The notes: generated by a model not told the origin, from the sequence alone. Shown: positions 52,821 to 61,901, numbered from the stretch's first letter. The stretch: DNA of 64,000 nt from Rossellomorea vietnamensis (GCF_025398035.1 NZ_CP104558.1:1178001-1242000), one strand, 5' to 3'. Numbers and translations are program-made.

Positions 52821-54233
52821 TTATTCAGCTAACCAATCTGTATGGAAAGTACCTTCTTTGTCTATACGCTGATACGTATGGGCTCCGAAATAGTCCCGTT
52901 GTGCCTGCAGCAGATTCGCCGGCAATGATGCAGAACGATAGCTGTCATAGTAAGCTAATGCACTGGCGAGACCCGGTACAGGAATACCCAGTTTGATGGC
53001 TGTTGCCACTACTTCCCTTGCTTCATCCTGATAATTTTCAACAATCTCTTTAAAATATGGATCCAGGAGCAGATTTGTTAAGCCGGGATCACGATCATAG
53101 GCATTCTTGATTTCTCCCAGGAAGCCGGCACGAATGATGCATCCACCTCTGAAGATCATGGAAATTTCACCTGGTTTAAGATCCCAACCATACTCATCCG
53201 ACGCCGATTGAAGCTGTGCAAATCCCTGTGCATAAGAACAGATCTTGCTCAAGTACAACGCCTTGCGGATCATTTCGATAAACTCCTGTTTATTACCTGT
53301 AAACTCTTTATTTTTAGGTCCTCTCAGGATTTTGCTCGCCTTCACACGTTCTTCCTTCATGGCTGAAATGAAACGGGCAAAAACAGATTCAGTGATGATG
53401 GATAACGGTACTCCCAATTCAAGGGAACTGATGCTTGTCCATTTTCCTGTCCCTTTTTGACCGGCAGTATCTAAAATGACATCTACAAGGGGCTTGCCTG
53501 TTTCTTCATCCACCTTAGTGAAGATATCGGCTGTAATTTCAATCAGATAGCTGTCAAGCTCCCCGGCGTTCCACTCTTTAAATATTTCATGAAGTTCCTT
53601 TGCACTTAACCCAAGCACATTCTTCATGAGATAATACGCTTCACAAATGAGTTGCATATCACTGTATTCTATTCCGTTATGAACCATTTTCACGTAATGG
53701 CCGGATCCGTCCGGACCGATATATGTACTGCATGCATCCCCTTTTACCTTGGCAGCGATGGCAGTGAGGAAAGGTTCGACTAGATCGTACGCTTCTTTCT
53801 GGCCACTTGGCATAATCGCAGGTCCGTATAAGGCACCCTCTTCTCCACCGGATACTCCTGCACCGATGAAGTTGATTCCCTTCTCCTCCAGCGCCTTGTT
53901 GCGGCGGATGGTATCTTCAAAGTATGCGTTCCCACCGTCGATGAGGATATCCCCTTTATCCAGATGAGGTAGCAATGAATCAATCGCTTTGTCCGTAATA
54001 TTCCCGGCAGGTACCATGATGAGAATTTTACGCGGTACTTCCAACGATTGAACAAATTCACTTACATCATGTGTTCCAACCAAATACTTTCCTTGATGCT
54101 CGTCGAGTACTTCTTTTACCTTTTCATCCGACACATCATATATAGAAACTGAATATCCTCTGCTTTCAAAGTTTAAGGCGAGGCTCTTTCCCATCACTCC
54201 GACGCCGACGACTCCTATTTGTTGTTTTGTCAT
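52821..54233 (-). CDS. gndA: 6-phosphogluconate dehydrogenase (decarboxylating, NADP type)
   Basis: A 470-residue pentose-phosphate enzyme that makes ribulose-5-phosphate, CO2 and NADPH. The cofactor loop is [20 protein letters not shown]. The substrate motifs are [15 protein letters not shown] and [20 protein letters not shown] (with the catalytic Lys), and C-terminal FHTDW is complete. The ATG at 54231-54233 is preferred; AAAGGA is 9 bases away and would touch the earlier ATG. Single gene. Confidence 0.96.
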   Translation of the reverse strand: MTKQQIGVVGVGVMGKSLALNFESRGYSVSIYDVSDEKVKEVLDEHQGKYLVGTHDVSEFVQSLEVPRKILIMVPAGNITDKAIDSLLPHLDKGDILIDGGNAYFEDTIRRNKALEEKGINFIGAGVSGGEEGALYGPAIMPSGQKEAYDLVEPFLTAIAAKVKGDACSTYIGPDGSGHYVKMVHNGIEYSDMQLICEAYYLMKNVLGLSAKELHEIFKEWNAGELDSYLIEITADIFTKVDEETGKPLVDVILDTAGQKGTGKWTSISSLELGVPLSIITESVFARFISAMKEERVKASKILRGPKNKEFTGNKQEFIEMIRKALYLSKICSYAQGFAQLQSASDEYGWDLKPGEISMIFRGGCIIRAGFLGEIKNAYDRDPGLTNLLLDPYFKEIVENYQDEAREVVATAIKLGIPVPGLASALAYYDSYRSASLPANLLQAQRDYFGAHTYQRIDKEGTFHTDWLAE

Positions 54234-54242
54234 TACGTTCAT

Positions 54243-54519
54243 TCCTTTCTAGTACGAATAAATAGATCACTTCACCGTTATTATTATAATACGAAATAAA
54301 TTTCCGTGGTGGATTTTTCATGAAAAATTTTTTTCTTATATAAGATTAGATGAAATTTTTTTCTCTGCTTCTCATTATAAATTCCCCACAACAAGAATGA
54401 AAGGCATACACTGTTTACCACAAACCCCGCCTCATCACACATCTATCTGTAGAAAACCTACTATGATCGCTCATTTTATTATTGCTATTCATAATAAAAT
54501 TATCCATTCTTTCAACATA
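54243..54519. other. A/T-rich intergenic region with the gndA promoter
   Basis: Holds a minus-strand TATAAT (in TATTATAATAATAAC, near 54285-54290) as the likely -10 of gndA. Further left toward the thiolase it has an ATTTTATTAT/ATAATAAAAT hairpin (about 54473-54499). I see no gene. Confidence 0.5.
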
Positions 54520-54550
54520 AGAGGGACGGACCTTAAAGGTCCGTCCCTCT
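54520..54550 (-). terminator. Terminator after the beta-oxidation cluster
   Basis: AGAGGGACGGACC/GGTCCGTCCCTCT with a 5-base loop, 6 bases after the thiolase stop; T run short. Confidence 0.8.
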
Positions 54551-54555
54551 CATTA

Positions 54556-55710
54556 TTATACATCAAGTCTTTCAATGATTGTGGCATTGGCCATGCCGTG
54601 TCCTTCACACATGGTTTGCAGACCGTATCTTCCTCCCGTGCGTTCAAGCTCATGCATCATGCTCACCATGATTCTGGCTCCACTGGCCCCTAATGGATGG
54701 CCGAGGGCGATTGCCCCTCCATTCGGATTTAGCCTGGAAGGATCCGCATCGATCTCCTTCAACCATGCAAGTGCCACGGGGGCAAATGCTTCGTTCACTT
54801 CAAATATGTCAATATCTTCGACAGACAGCCCCGCTTTTTGCAGGGCTTTCCTGGTCGCAGGGATGGGTCCCGTTAACATCAGGGTGGGATCAGATCCCAC
54901 CACAACACGGGTGTGAATTTTAAAACGTGCTTTCAGGCCCAATTCATCGGCTTTTTCCCTGGACATAAGAAGCAGGGCTGCGGCACCATCACTGATTTGA
55001 CTGGCATTCCCCGCATGAATGACGCCATCTTCTTTGAATGCAGGTTTTAATTTCCCAAGGATTTCGAGTGATGTTTCTTTTCTTGGTCCTTCATCTTTCG
55101 TGAAGAAGAACGGATTTCCGTCTTCCCCTTGTACTTTCACACCATAAATTTCACGATCGAAACGTCCTTCTTCCTGGGACTTTAAAGCTTTCTGATGACT
55201 ATCATAGGAGAACCGGTCTAATTCTTCACGGGTAAAACCATATTTATCAGCGATTCGCTCTGCTGATAACCCCTGATGAATGATTTCATGTTTTCCCCTT
55301 AACTTTTCACTAAAATCTGCACCTTGATAATTAGATCCGATCGGCGTTCTGGTCATGTTCTCCACCCCACCTGCAATGACGACATCCATATCCCCGGAGA
55401 GGATGGCTTGTGATGCAAAATGCACGGCCTGCTGACTCGATCCACATTGACGGTCAATGGTGGTGCCGGGCACTTCAATCGGAAACCCCGCTATTAGCGC
55501 AGCGACCCTGGCAATATCTCCAGCCTGTTCTCCAGACTGAGTGACACATCCAAGAATGACATCGTCGATACAACCCGGATCAACACCCGACTTCTCTACC
55601 AATCCTTTAAGTATCTCTCCTGCCAAATCGTCAGGTCTCATCCCCATCAACGATCCCTTTCTTCTTCCAACCGCAGAACGGATCCCTTCAACAACGACAA
55701 CTTCTCTCAT
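54556..55710 (-). CDS. Thiolase (acetyl-CoA C-acyltransferase)
   Basis: A 384-residue thiolase. The nucleophile is C89 (DRQCGSSQQAVHFA). NEAFAPVAL and GGAIALGHPLGASGAR carry the catalytic Asn and His, and the second Cys is in MCEGHGMANA (usually CxGxGxG, so slightly atypical). The start is ATG 55708-55710 with AAAGGGAG. The 52-residue N-terminal extension of the longer frame lies in acyl-CoA dehydrogenase coding sequence and is rejected. It is the last gene of SDR, acyl-CoA dehydrogenase, thiolase, suggesting degradative beta-oxidation. Confidence 0.93.
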   Translation of the reverse strand: MREVVVVEGIRSAVGRRKGSLMGMRPDDLAGEILKGLVEKSGVDPGCIDDVILGCVTQSGEQAGDIARVAALIAGFPIEVPGTTIDRQCGSSQQAVHFASQAILSGDMDVVIAGGVENMTRTPIGSNYQGADFSEKLRGKHEIIHQGLSAERIADKYGFTREELDRFSYDSHQKALKSQEEGRFDREIYGVKVQGEDGNPFFFTKDEGPRKETSLEILGKLKPAFKEDGVIHAGNASQISDGAAALLLMSREKADELGLKARFKIHTRVVVGSDPTLMLTGPIPATRKALQKAGLSVEDIDIFEVNEAFAPVALAWLKEIDADPSRLNPNGGAIALGHPLGASGARIMVSMMHELERTGGRYGLQTMCEGHGMANATIIERLDV

Positions 55711-55724
55711 CCCACTCTCCCTTT

Positions 55725-56870
55725 CTATAACCCCAGATTCTTCGCAATGATCACTTTCATGATTTCGTTTGTGCCGGCATAAATGCTTGCAACCGGTATA
55801 TCCCGATATCGCCTGGCGATCGGATATTCTTCCATATAGCCATATCCACCGTGAAGCTGCATGCATTCTGTGGCAATGTGACGGGCCATTTCTGTCAGCT
55901 TATACTTGGCCATGGATACCTTTGTCACTACGTCCTTTCCATGCATATGCTCGGCTATCAACCCATCCAAAAAAGCTCTGCCCATTTCAATATCAGTGGC
56001 CATTTCTGCCAGCTTGAATTGGGTATTCTGAAATTGACTGACGGACCTTCCAAAGGCTTGACGGCTCTTCACGTATTCCATCGTAAGGGAAAACATTTCT
56101 TCCGAAGCCGTTTGGGCTGCAATCGCCACAATAAGACGTTCCTGCTGCAGCTTATTCATCAAATAGTGAAAGCCACTGCCTTCCTCCCCGATCAGGTTTT
56201 CTTTCGGTACCTTACAATCTTCAAAAATGAGTTCGGCTGTATCCTGACAGTGCAATCCGATTTTATCCAGCTTTCTCCCCCTGGAAAACCCCGGAGTATT
56301 CCTTTCAATCGCCAACAGGCTGACACCTTTATGAGGCGGTTTACTATGGGGATCCGTTTTAACAGCGACAATCACTAAATCACCATGAATACCATTTGTA
56401 ATAAAAGTCTTTTGTCCATTAACAATATAATGATCTCCCTCTGAAAGCGCTGTCGTTTTGATGGCCGCTAAATCTGAACCCGTACCAGGCTCTGTCATGG
56501 CAATGGCTGTAATCATCTTTCCCCTCGCACATAAAGGAAGCCACTTCTTTTTCTGTTCATCTGTCCCATATTCCGAGATGTAGGGAACCACGATATCATT
56601 ATGAAGCCCTATTCCAATCAAACCGGAACCCACTCTTTCCAATTCTTCATTAATGATGACAGAAAAGCCCCAATCAACTCCGCTTCCCCCATATTCCTCT
56701 TCAATGTCCGGGCAAAGAAACCCCTGGTTCCCCATCTTCTCCCAAAATGATCTGGGAACCATCCGGTTATTCTCCCACTCCTCATAATAAGGATAAGCTT
56801 CCTTTTGTAGAAATTTCCTCAGAGCCAGACGAAATATGCTGTGTTCTTCGGTTAAATAAGGATGTTTCAT
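55725..56870 (-). CDS. Acyl-CoA dehydrogenase
   Basis: A 381-residue FAD enzyme that introduces the first double bond in beta-oxidation. The FAD/substrate signature is IAMTEPGTGSDLA. The C-terminal signature QLHGGYGYMEEYPIARRYRD is present; the Glu before YPIARRYRD is the likely base. The ATG at 56868-56870 follows GGGAG; the 22-residue upstream extension overlaps the operator region. Thiolase begins 14 bases after its stop. A FadR-like palindrome lies 56 bases upstream of the start. Confidence 0.93.
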   Translation of the reverse strand: MKHPYLTEEHSIFRLALRKFLQKEAYPYYEEWENNRMVPRSFWEKMGNQGFLCPDIEEEYGGSGVDWGFSVIINEELERVGSGLIGIGLHNDIVVPYISEYGTDEQKKKWLPLCARGKMITAIAMTEPGTGSDLAAIKTTALSEGDHYIVNGQKTFITNGIHGDLVIVAVKTDPHSKPPHKGVSLLAIERNTPGFSRGRKLDKIGLHCQDTAELIFEDCKVPKENLIGEEGSGFHYLMNKLQQERLIVAIAAQTASEEMFSLTMEYVKSRQAFGRSVSQFQNTQFKLAEMATDIEMGRAFLDGLIAEHMHGKDVVTKVSMAKYKLTEMARHIATECMQLHGGYGYMEEYPIARRYRDIPVASIYAGTNEIMKVIIAKNLGL

Positions 56871-56925
56871 ACGTCTCTCCCTCATTTCGAATTGGTGTAT
56901 AAAGGATAGCGCTTTCATATATAAA

Positions 56926-56943
56926 TGAATGAACATGCATTCA
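56926..56943. promoter_or_regulatory. FadR-like operator
   Basis: TGAATGAACATGCATTCA matches the B. subtilis FadR consensus I recall (TGAATGAMTANTCATTCA) at all but two positions. It lies in the 81-base gap between the SDR stop and the acyl-CoA dehydrogenase start. It should be relieved by long-chain acyl-CoA. Confidence 0.6.
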
Positions 56944-56951
56944 CTAACTGG

Positions 56952-57719
56952 TTATTTAGGCTGCATCCTGATGGCTCCGTCCAAGCGGATCGTCTCTCCA
57001 TTCAACATCGGGTTTTCAAGTATGCTTCTCACCAACTGAGCATATTCAGATGGATAACCAAGACGTTTAGGGAAAGGAACCGTGCTCCCAAGGGATTGTC
57101 TTGCCTCTTCTGGAAGGGTGTCAAACATAGGGGTATGGAATAATCCCGGTGCAATCGTCATGACCCTGATGCCGTCCCTTGCAAGTTCCCTTGCAATCGG
57201 CAGGGTCATTCCTACAACTCCTCCTTTTGATGCACTATACGCAGCCTGACCGATTTGACCGTCAAATGCGGCAACAGACGCAGTATTCACGATCACACCT
57301 TTTTCCCCATGCTCATTCGGTATGTTTTGCATCATCTTTTCTGCAGTCAACCGTATGACATTGAACGTACCGATCAAATTCACTTCAATTACTTTGGAAA
57401 ATTTCTCAAGGGAATGGATACCTTTTCTCCCCACCACTTTTCCAGGAGGTGCGATACCTGCACAATTCACAACTGTATTGAATCCCCCGAAATCTTCCAT
57501 GGCTCTATCAAGGGCCTCTTTTACACTTTTTTCATTTGTTACATCTGTTTCATGATAAAACATGGAGTCCCCATACTCTTTTTTTAACGTTGAGCTTCTC
57601 TCCCCATTGAGGTCAAGGATATAAACCTTTCCCCCTTCTTCCATGATTTTTCGTGCCGTGGCTTCTCCCAGTCCGGATGCTCCCCCCGTGATGACGGCAA
57701 CAGAATCTTTCATCTCCAC
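56952..57719 (-). CDS. SDR, 3-hydroxyacyl-CoA dehydrogenase type II-like
   Basis: A 255-residue SDR. TGGASGLGEATARKI is followed by DLN, an NAD-type acidic end to beta-2. The catalytic Ser is in NTASVAAFDGQIGQ and the Tyr/Lys pair in YSASKGG. The C-terminus (PFPKRLGYPSEYAQLVRSIL) matches HSD17B10-like 3-hydroxyacyl-CoA dehydrogenases. It would do the NAD step of beta-oxidation, in agreement with the next two genes. The start is GTG 57719, 7 bases from GGAGGG; the ATG two codons on is an alternative. No enoyl-CoA hydratase is in the cluster. Confidence 0.88.
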   Translation of the reverse strand: MEMKDSVAVITGGASGLGEATARKIMEEGGKVYILDLNGERSSTLKKEYGDSMFYHETDVTNEKSVKEALDRAMEDFGGFNTVVNCAGIAPPGKVVGRKGIHSLEKFSKVIEVNLIGTFNVIRLTAEKMMQNIPNEHGEKGVIVNTASVAAFDGQIGQAAYSASKGGVVGMTLPIARELARDGIRVMTIAPGLFHTPMFDTLPEEARQSLGSTVPFPKRLGYPSEYAQLVRSILENPMLNGETIRLDGAIRMQPK

Positions 57720-57852
57720 TCACATTCCCTCCAATCTGCCTGCTTATAGTTTTATTTTAGCGTTGGATGCAGGAAAAAGATATAAAGTTTTAAAAATTCC
57801 GTCTATTCACCAGAAGAGCAGGCGCCGATATACCAAACAGGCATGAATACAC

Positions 57853-57885
57853 AAAAAAAACAGACTCACGAATGAGTCTGTTTTT
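57853..57885 (-). terminator. Terminator after csp (copy 2)
   Basis: AAAAACAGACTC/GAGTCTGTTTTT followed on the minus strand by more T residues. Confidence 0.93.
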
Positions 57886-57902
57886 GGATGTGTAAAGTTA
57901 GA

Positions 57903-58103
57903 TTATGCTTTACGTACGTTAGCTGCTTGTGGTCCACGAGCACCTTGTTCAACGTCGAAAGATACTTCTTGACCTTCGTCAAGAGATTTGAAACCTTCAC
58001 CTTGAATCGCTGAGAAGTGTACGAATACGTCGTCTCCACCTTCTACTTCGATGAATCCGAAACCTTTTTCTGCGTTAAACCATTTTACTTTACCATTTTC
58101 CAT
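57903..58103 (-). CDS. Cold-shock protein (second copy)
   Basis: A 66-residue OB-fold protein, [20 protein letters not shown], with RNP1 KGFGFIE and RNP2 [10 protein letters not shown]. It differs from the 43971 copy mainly at the N-terminus and in the last third ([16 protein letters not shown]). AGGAGG precedes the ATG. Its 5' region shares a 15-base string with the other csp gene. Monocistronic. Confidence 0.96.
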   Translation of the reverse strand: MENGKVKWFNAEKGFGFIEVEGGDDVFVHFSAIQGEGFKSLDEGQEVSFDVEQGARGPQAANVRKA

Positions 58104-58137
58104 GTTTGTTGCCTCCTAAAGTGCGTTACACACAATA

Positions 58138-58152
58138 TATTACTATTCTTGC
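58138..58152 (-). promoter_or_regulatory. Shared upstream element of cold-shock gene (copy 2)
   Basis: On the minus strand, GCAAGAATAGTAATA is identical to the element at 43923-43937, followed by TATTGTGTG. A -35 TTTCAC about 18 bases from TAATAT is possible. Confidence 0.55.
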
Positions 58153-58156
58153 GATA

Positions 58157-58417
58157 TCAGGTGAAAACCAAATCTTGTTCTTCCCTCGTATACCGGACAA
58201 AAATAATTCTTCTATAGAATAACAGTAATGAAACAAATAAGCAAGTTCCTGAGGCGGAAGTTTTTAAAGTCAGACCTCTGACATAATTTGACTCCTCGAT
58301 CTTATATCCGTATTCGGCACGAGGTGCATTCCACTTTTTAACATGAATGCGTTTCCTTTCTTCTTCCTTCTGGTCCTTTAGGTGGAACGTGATCCTTTTA
58401 TCAAGTTTATCACTCAT
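58157..58417 (-). CDS. Doubtful hypothetical protein (86 aa)
   Basis: A frame with a plausible hydrophilic N-terminus (MSDKLDKRITFHLKDQKEEE) and a hydrophobic C-terminus that runs into the csp promoter region. I find no RBS before the ATG at 58417. It is divergent from the 57-codon gene at 58478. It may be real but decayed, or chance. Confidence 0.35.
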   Translation of the reverse strand: MSDKLDKRITFHLKDQKEEERKRIHVKKWNAPRAEYGYKIEESNYVRGLTLKTSASGTCLFVSLLLFYRRIIFVRYTREEQDLVFT

Positions 58418-58477
58418 GGGACTCTAAAATGGAGGGTAAACTGTGGTATAATGATTAAATATGAAAGGGAGTGCCCA

Positions 58478-58651
58478 ATGAAATCCACAAAAAATCGGTT
58501 CAGTAATGGTTCTATGGTTACGATCAAGGAAACAGGAGAAACAGTCACAATATTAAAATGGCAATACGTTAAGAACATGAAGCGATATTCTTATATCGTA
58601 AAGGAACATCCAGGCACATTTTATTTTGAAGAAGAGTTAGAACTGAACTAA
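58478..58651 (+). CDS. Small hypothetical protein (57 aa)
   Basis: Begins MKSTKNRFSNGSMVTIKETG and ends EEELELN. The pattern of alternating beta-strand residues and a central KWQYVKNMKRYSYIV suggests a small beta-barrel, but no family is recognised. AAAGGGAG precedes the ATG; upstream codons of the longer frame have no RBS. A terminator follows. Confidence 0.65.
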   Translation: MKSTKNRFSNGSMVTIKETGETVTILKWQYVKNMKRYSYIVKEHPGTFYFEEELELN

Positions 58652-58682
58652 ATACAATCCTCATTACTAATATGATTTTGAC

Positions 58683-58718
58683 AAGGACTCTTACCCGAAT
58701 TCAGCAGAGTCCTTTTTC
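58683..58718 (+). terminator. Terminator after the 57-codon gene
   Basis: AAGGACTCT/AGAGTCCTT with a 14-base loop, then TTTC. Confidence 0.8.
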
Positions 58719-58737
58719 AATTCAATCTTTTAACGTC

Positions 58738-58773
58738 AAAAAAGGATGCATCTTATAAGATGCATCCTTTTTT
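58738..58773. terminator. Terminator of the tRNA-Val transcript
   Basis: A 16-bp stem AAAAAAGGATGCATCT/AGATGCATCCTTTTTT with a 4-base loop. On the minus strand it follows the tRNA by 8 bases. Confidence 0.92.
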
Positions 58774-58780
58774 CTATGTA

Positions 58781-58852
58781 TGACCTGTGAGGGATTCGAA
58801 CCCACGACCCCTTCCCTGTCAAGGAAGTGCTCTCCCACTGAGCTAACAAGTC
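58781..58852 (-). tRNA. tRNA-Val, anticodon GAC
   Basis: On the minus strand, acceptor arms GACTTGT/ACAGGTC, D stem GCTC/GAGC, anticodon stem CTTCC/GGAAG with loop TTGACAG (anticodon GAC, reading GUC/GUU), and T arm GTGGG-TTCGAAT-CCCTC. The T stem has one T/T mismatch and the acceptor two G/T pairs. The CCA end is not encoded. It is a lone gene, not in a tRNA or rRNA cluster. Confidence 0.9.
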
Positions 58853-59000
58853 GCGATGTAAGGTACATATTCTATTATAGTAAATTCTAAAGAATTGTCA
58901 ATGGATTTTCATAAAGAAATTCACCTATTCCAGATTTTATGTATAAAAGAACATTCGTTCGCATACAATGTCAATACAATCATCTGAGAGGGGCTTCCAT

Positions 59001-59243
59001 ATGATGAGGTTATTAGAGCGATCGTTGATGGATCGATGTCCCATTGAAATCATTTACATGACTTCCGGGCAGAAGTGTTCGAAAAGGAGAATACTGGTGA
59101 AAAGAGTTGAAAAGGATTATATCACTGCTTATTGCTATTTCAGGAGAGATGTCCGCAACTTCAGGATTCATGACATCTTAGCTGCTTCTCCCATCCATTT
59201 TCATTCTGACCGGACGATATCAAGACGGGATTACAATAAATAA
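59001..59243 (+). CDS. Small hypothetical protein with WYL-like character (80 aa)
   Basis: Starts MMRLLERSLMDRCPIEIIYM, then RRILVKRVEKDYITAYCYFR and RRDVRNFRIHDILAASPI. The order 'replace-with-basic strand, tail FRIHDI' recalls the small stand-alone WYL-like proteins of Bacillus, which bind ligands or nucleic acid. This is a pattern impression. GAGAGGGG lies 7 bases before the ATG. The stop codon is inside a terminator shared with the TRAP gene. Confidence 0.6.
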   Translation: MMRLLERSLMDRCPIEIIYMTSGQKCSKRRILVKRVEKDYITAYCYFRRDVRNFRIHDILAASPIHFHSDRTISRRDYNK

Positions 59244-59282
59244 GAGGCTGTTAGCCCATGAATGGGGTAACAGCCTCTTATT
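59239..59282. terminator. Bidirectional terminator (WYL-like / TRAP)
   Basis: A 15-bp stem AATAAGAGGCTGTTA/TAACAGCCTCTTATT plus an inner CCCAT/ATGGG extension, between convergent genes. Confidence 0.88.
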
Positions 59283-59285
59283 GTG

Positions 59286-61271
59286 TTATGCCGTTGCTCT
59301 TGTTGGTGTTTTATCTTCTCTCTTAATAAAGAATTGCAGCGCAAGCATGATACCGAATAATACCAGACCAATAATGTCTGACATCCCCTCAGGATAAATC
59401 AGTAATAATCCGGCTGCTACGCAAAGGAAACGTTCTATGACGAACACTCGACGGTACCAATATCCGATCATACCTGCCCCGATCGCCATCATCCCCGTTA
59501 CGGCCGTGAAGACGACCCAAAGTAATCTAGGAATGGTCGTATCGATCATTAACAGTTCAGGTGACAGGACGAACATATAGGGGATGATAAAGGCAGCGAT
59601 GGCCAATTTAGCGGAATTGACCCCTGTCCGTATCGGCTCCCCTCCCGATACCCCGGCCGCGGCGAATGCAGCCAGCGCCACTGGAGGCGTGATATCAGCA
59701 ATGATCCCGAAGTAAAACACGAATAAATGTGCCGCAAGCTCCGGTGCCCCTAATAGAATAATCGCAGGAGCAGCGATGGTGGAAGTTATGACATAGTTCG
59801 CCGTTGTCGGAGAACCCATGCCGAGTACGATCGACGCTATCATCGTGAAGATCAATGTTAGGATCAGCTTGCCTTCTGTTGTATTGGTCAGATCTGCAGC
59901 CAGGTCCACCAATCCATTTGCCAGGGTCAATCCTAACCCCGTTTTCGTTACAACACCTACGATCATACCGGCGGCAGCTGTCGCCACGGCTACAGACAAG
60001 GCAGTTCTGGCGCCGTCAACAAGGGCATCCACAGCATCCTTGAAACCGATCCTTGTATCTTTTCGTATGGCACTGATGACGATAGTGGCAACAATCGACC
60101 ACAGTGCAGCACGCATGACACTCATCCCGCTTACCAACAGAATGATGACCGTCAGTATCGGAAGCAGCAGATAAATCTTTTTGAATACTTCTTTACGGTT
60201 GGGCATTTCTTCATCTGATAATCCACGAAGACCGATACGTTTCGCTTCAAAGTGAGTCATAATCCAAATCCCGGTAAAATACAGGACGGCAGGAATCGAG
60301 GCAGCTTTCGCAATATCCCAATAGGAAATCCCTCCGATAAACTCGACCATCAGGAATGCGGCAGCTCCCATGATCGGAGGCATCAGCTGACCACCTGTCG
60401 AAGCAGCAGCCTCTACTCCACCGGCAAACTCTTTACGGTACCCAAGCTTCTTCATCATAGGAATCGTGAAGGAACCCGAAGTCACGACGTTTGCGACCGA
60501 GCTTCCACTGATCGTCCCTTGAAGGGCACTGGAGAAAATGGCAACCTTTGCGGGCCCTCCTACACGTTTCCCGGCAATGGATACGGCCAAATCATTAAAG
60601 TATTGTCCGACGCCGGTTTTCACCAGGAACGCCCCGAACAATAAGAACAGGAAGATGAAGGTCGCTGATACATATAGGGGAGTACCCAGGATCCCTTCAC
60701 TTGTAAAGAACATCGTTTTAACGATATCATCCCAGTCATATCCTCTATGGGCAAGGAATCCAGGCATCAATCTGCCATAATACATATACAGGATGAACGC
60801 AGAAGCAATGATGGTGATCGGTAACCCCACTGCACGACGGGTTGCTTCAAGTACAAGGATCATAGCAGCGAAACCGACATAGAAATCAAGGGAGGTCATC
60901 AATCCCACCCGGCTGACGATATCATCCTGCATGATCGGCCAATAAGCACCGATCCCAATCGAAATGACTGAAAGAACGACGTCATACCAGGCGATCTTAT
61001 CCTTCTTCAGATTCTTCTTCCGGGCAGGGAATAAGAGGAACACTAAAGAAAGAGCGAACCCTAAGTGAATGGATAACAATAATTGCCTAGGGATGAATTG
61101 AAAGATCGATGCTACTAATTGAAATAGTGAAAATGCCAATAATCCGAAGAATATGATCCATTTGAATATCCCATGATGGAATTTTCTTGTAGATGATTCT
61201 GGATCGTATTTCTCTAGTAACTCTTGTTGTTGTTCTGCAGTCAATGATTCAAATTCTTTATCTTTTTCCAA
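59286..61271 (-). CDS. TRAP transporter permease, fused 4TM/12TM (TAXI type)
   Basis: A 661-residue fused DctQ-DctM permease that imports organic acids with Na+ or H+. Core DctM text: ALQGTISGSSVANVVTSGSF (~245-265), FAGGVEAAASTGGQLMPPIM, MIASIVLGMGSPTTANYVIT and FGIIADITPPVALAAFAAAG. It has a cytoplasmic N-terminal tail. It is the last gene of TAXI receptor - DUF1850 - permease, and overlaps DUF1850 by 14 bases. The substrate is unknown; TAXI systems are linked to dicarboxylates and glutamate. Confidence 0.94.
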   Translation of the reverse strand: MEKDKEFESLTAEQQQELLEKYDPESSTRKFHHGIFKWIIFFGLLAFSLFQLVASIFQFIPRQLLLSIHLGFALSLVFLLFPARKKNLKKDKIAWYDVVLSVISIGIGAYWPIMQDDIVSRVGLMTSLDFYVGFAAMILVLEATRRAVGLPITIIASAFILYMYYGRLMPGFLAHRGYDWDDIVKTMFFTSEGILGTPLYVSATFIFLFLLFGAFLVKTGVGQYFNDLAVSIAGKRVGGPAKVAIFSSALQGTISGSSVANVVTSGSFTIPMMKKLGYRKEFAGGVEAAASTGGQLMPPIMGAAAFLMVEFIGGISYWDIAKAASIPAVLYFTGIWIMTHFEAKRIGLRGLSDEEMPNRKEVFKKIYLLLPILTVIILLVSGMSVMRAALWSIVATIVISAIRKDTRIGFKDAVDALVDGARTALSVAVATAAAGMIVGVVTKTGLGLTLANGLVDLAADLTNTTEGKLILTLIFTMIASIVLGMGSPTTANYVITSTIAAPAIILLGAPELAAHLFVFYFGIIADITPPVALAAFAAAGVSGGEPIRTGVNSAKLAIAAFIIPYMFVLSPELLMIDTTIPRLLWVVFTAVTGMMAIGAGMIGYWYRRVFVIERFLCVAAGLLLIYPEGMSDIIGLVLFGIMLALQFFIKREDKTPTRATA

Positions 61272-61779
61272 CTACAGTCACTCCTTTCCACTGATCATAA
61301 AGTGATTGTTTCATTATCTGAACCCGAACGACGGAGCCTTTATCAAAATAGTCGGCTAAAGGATATTCCTTTCCGTTTATCACAAGGCGGTGATTGGCGA
61401 CGACCTGTCCGATCCGGATATCAATGAATGGGAACACTTTATCCATATTAGAAATTAAATATTTGCCTTCCTTCGTCACTTCAAAGGTTTCATTTCCCTC
61501 TGCATTGGCCGGCATCCCAATGGCAGTATCTTCATAGAGTAATTGGGTTTGTTGAATTTGATTGGAAGATGTTTGATGGTAAAATTCCTCTACTTCTGAT
61601 AGATGAATAGAGTGTGTATAGCGAACCGAAAAGGAATGATCCTCCGGAAGTCCGAAAAGGACCGGGTCCCCCGTTGTACTTCTCGGTTCTATCACTAAAA
61701 AAGTTTGCAAGGGTATAAAAAGGATGATTCCAACACAAAGAATAAGGAGAATCGCACCCATGAATGAAAATTTCTTCAT
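61258..61779 (-). CDS. DUF1850 membrane-anchored protein
   Basis: A 173-residue protein with one N-terminal membrane segment (~5-25) and an outer domain: FSVRYTHSIHLSEVEEFYHQ, then YEDTAIGMPANAEGNE are DUF1850 hallmarks. DUF1850 genes are regularly found between TAXI receptors and permeases, so it is probably an accessory of uptake. I use ATG 61777-61779 (GGTGGGGA upstream) and not the TTG before it. It overlaps the permease gene. Confidence 0.85.
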   Translation of the reverse strand: MKKFSFMGAILLILCVGIILFIPLQTFLVIEPRSTTGDPVLFGLPEDHSFSVRYTHSIHLSEVEEFYHQTSSNQIQQTQLLYEDTAIGMPANAEGNETFEVTKEGKYLISNMDKVFPFIDIRIGQVVANHRLVINGKEYPLADYFDKGSVVRVQIMKQSLYDQWKGVTVVGKR

Positions 61780-61851
61780 CAAGAATTCCCCACCATTCCA
61801 TTTATTGTCCGTTTTGCTAGAGGCTTGGAATTAGCTTAAACCAAAACAAAA

Positions 61852-61880
61852 GAATAGACCGTATTAGCGGCCTATCCCTT
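61852..61880 (-). terminator. Weak hairpin between TAXI receptor and DUF1850 genes
   Basis: On the minus strand, an imperfect GATAGGCCG/CGGTCTATT hairpin followed by CTTTTG. It probably gives partial termination and hence more receptor than permease. Confidence 0.5.
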
Positions 61881-61901
61881 CGTCCATCTTCTGGTGTGAA
61901 A

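Noticed and set aside
55711..55866. N-terminal 52-residue extension of the thiolase
   Set aside because: Overlaps the acyl-CoA dehydrogenase 3' end, no RBS; the ATG at 55710 has AAAGGGAG and matches homologues.
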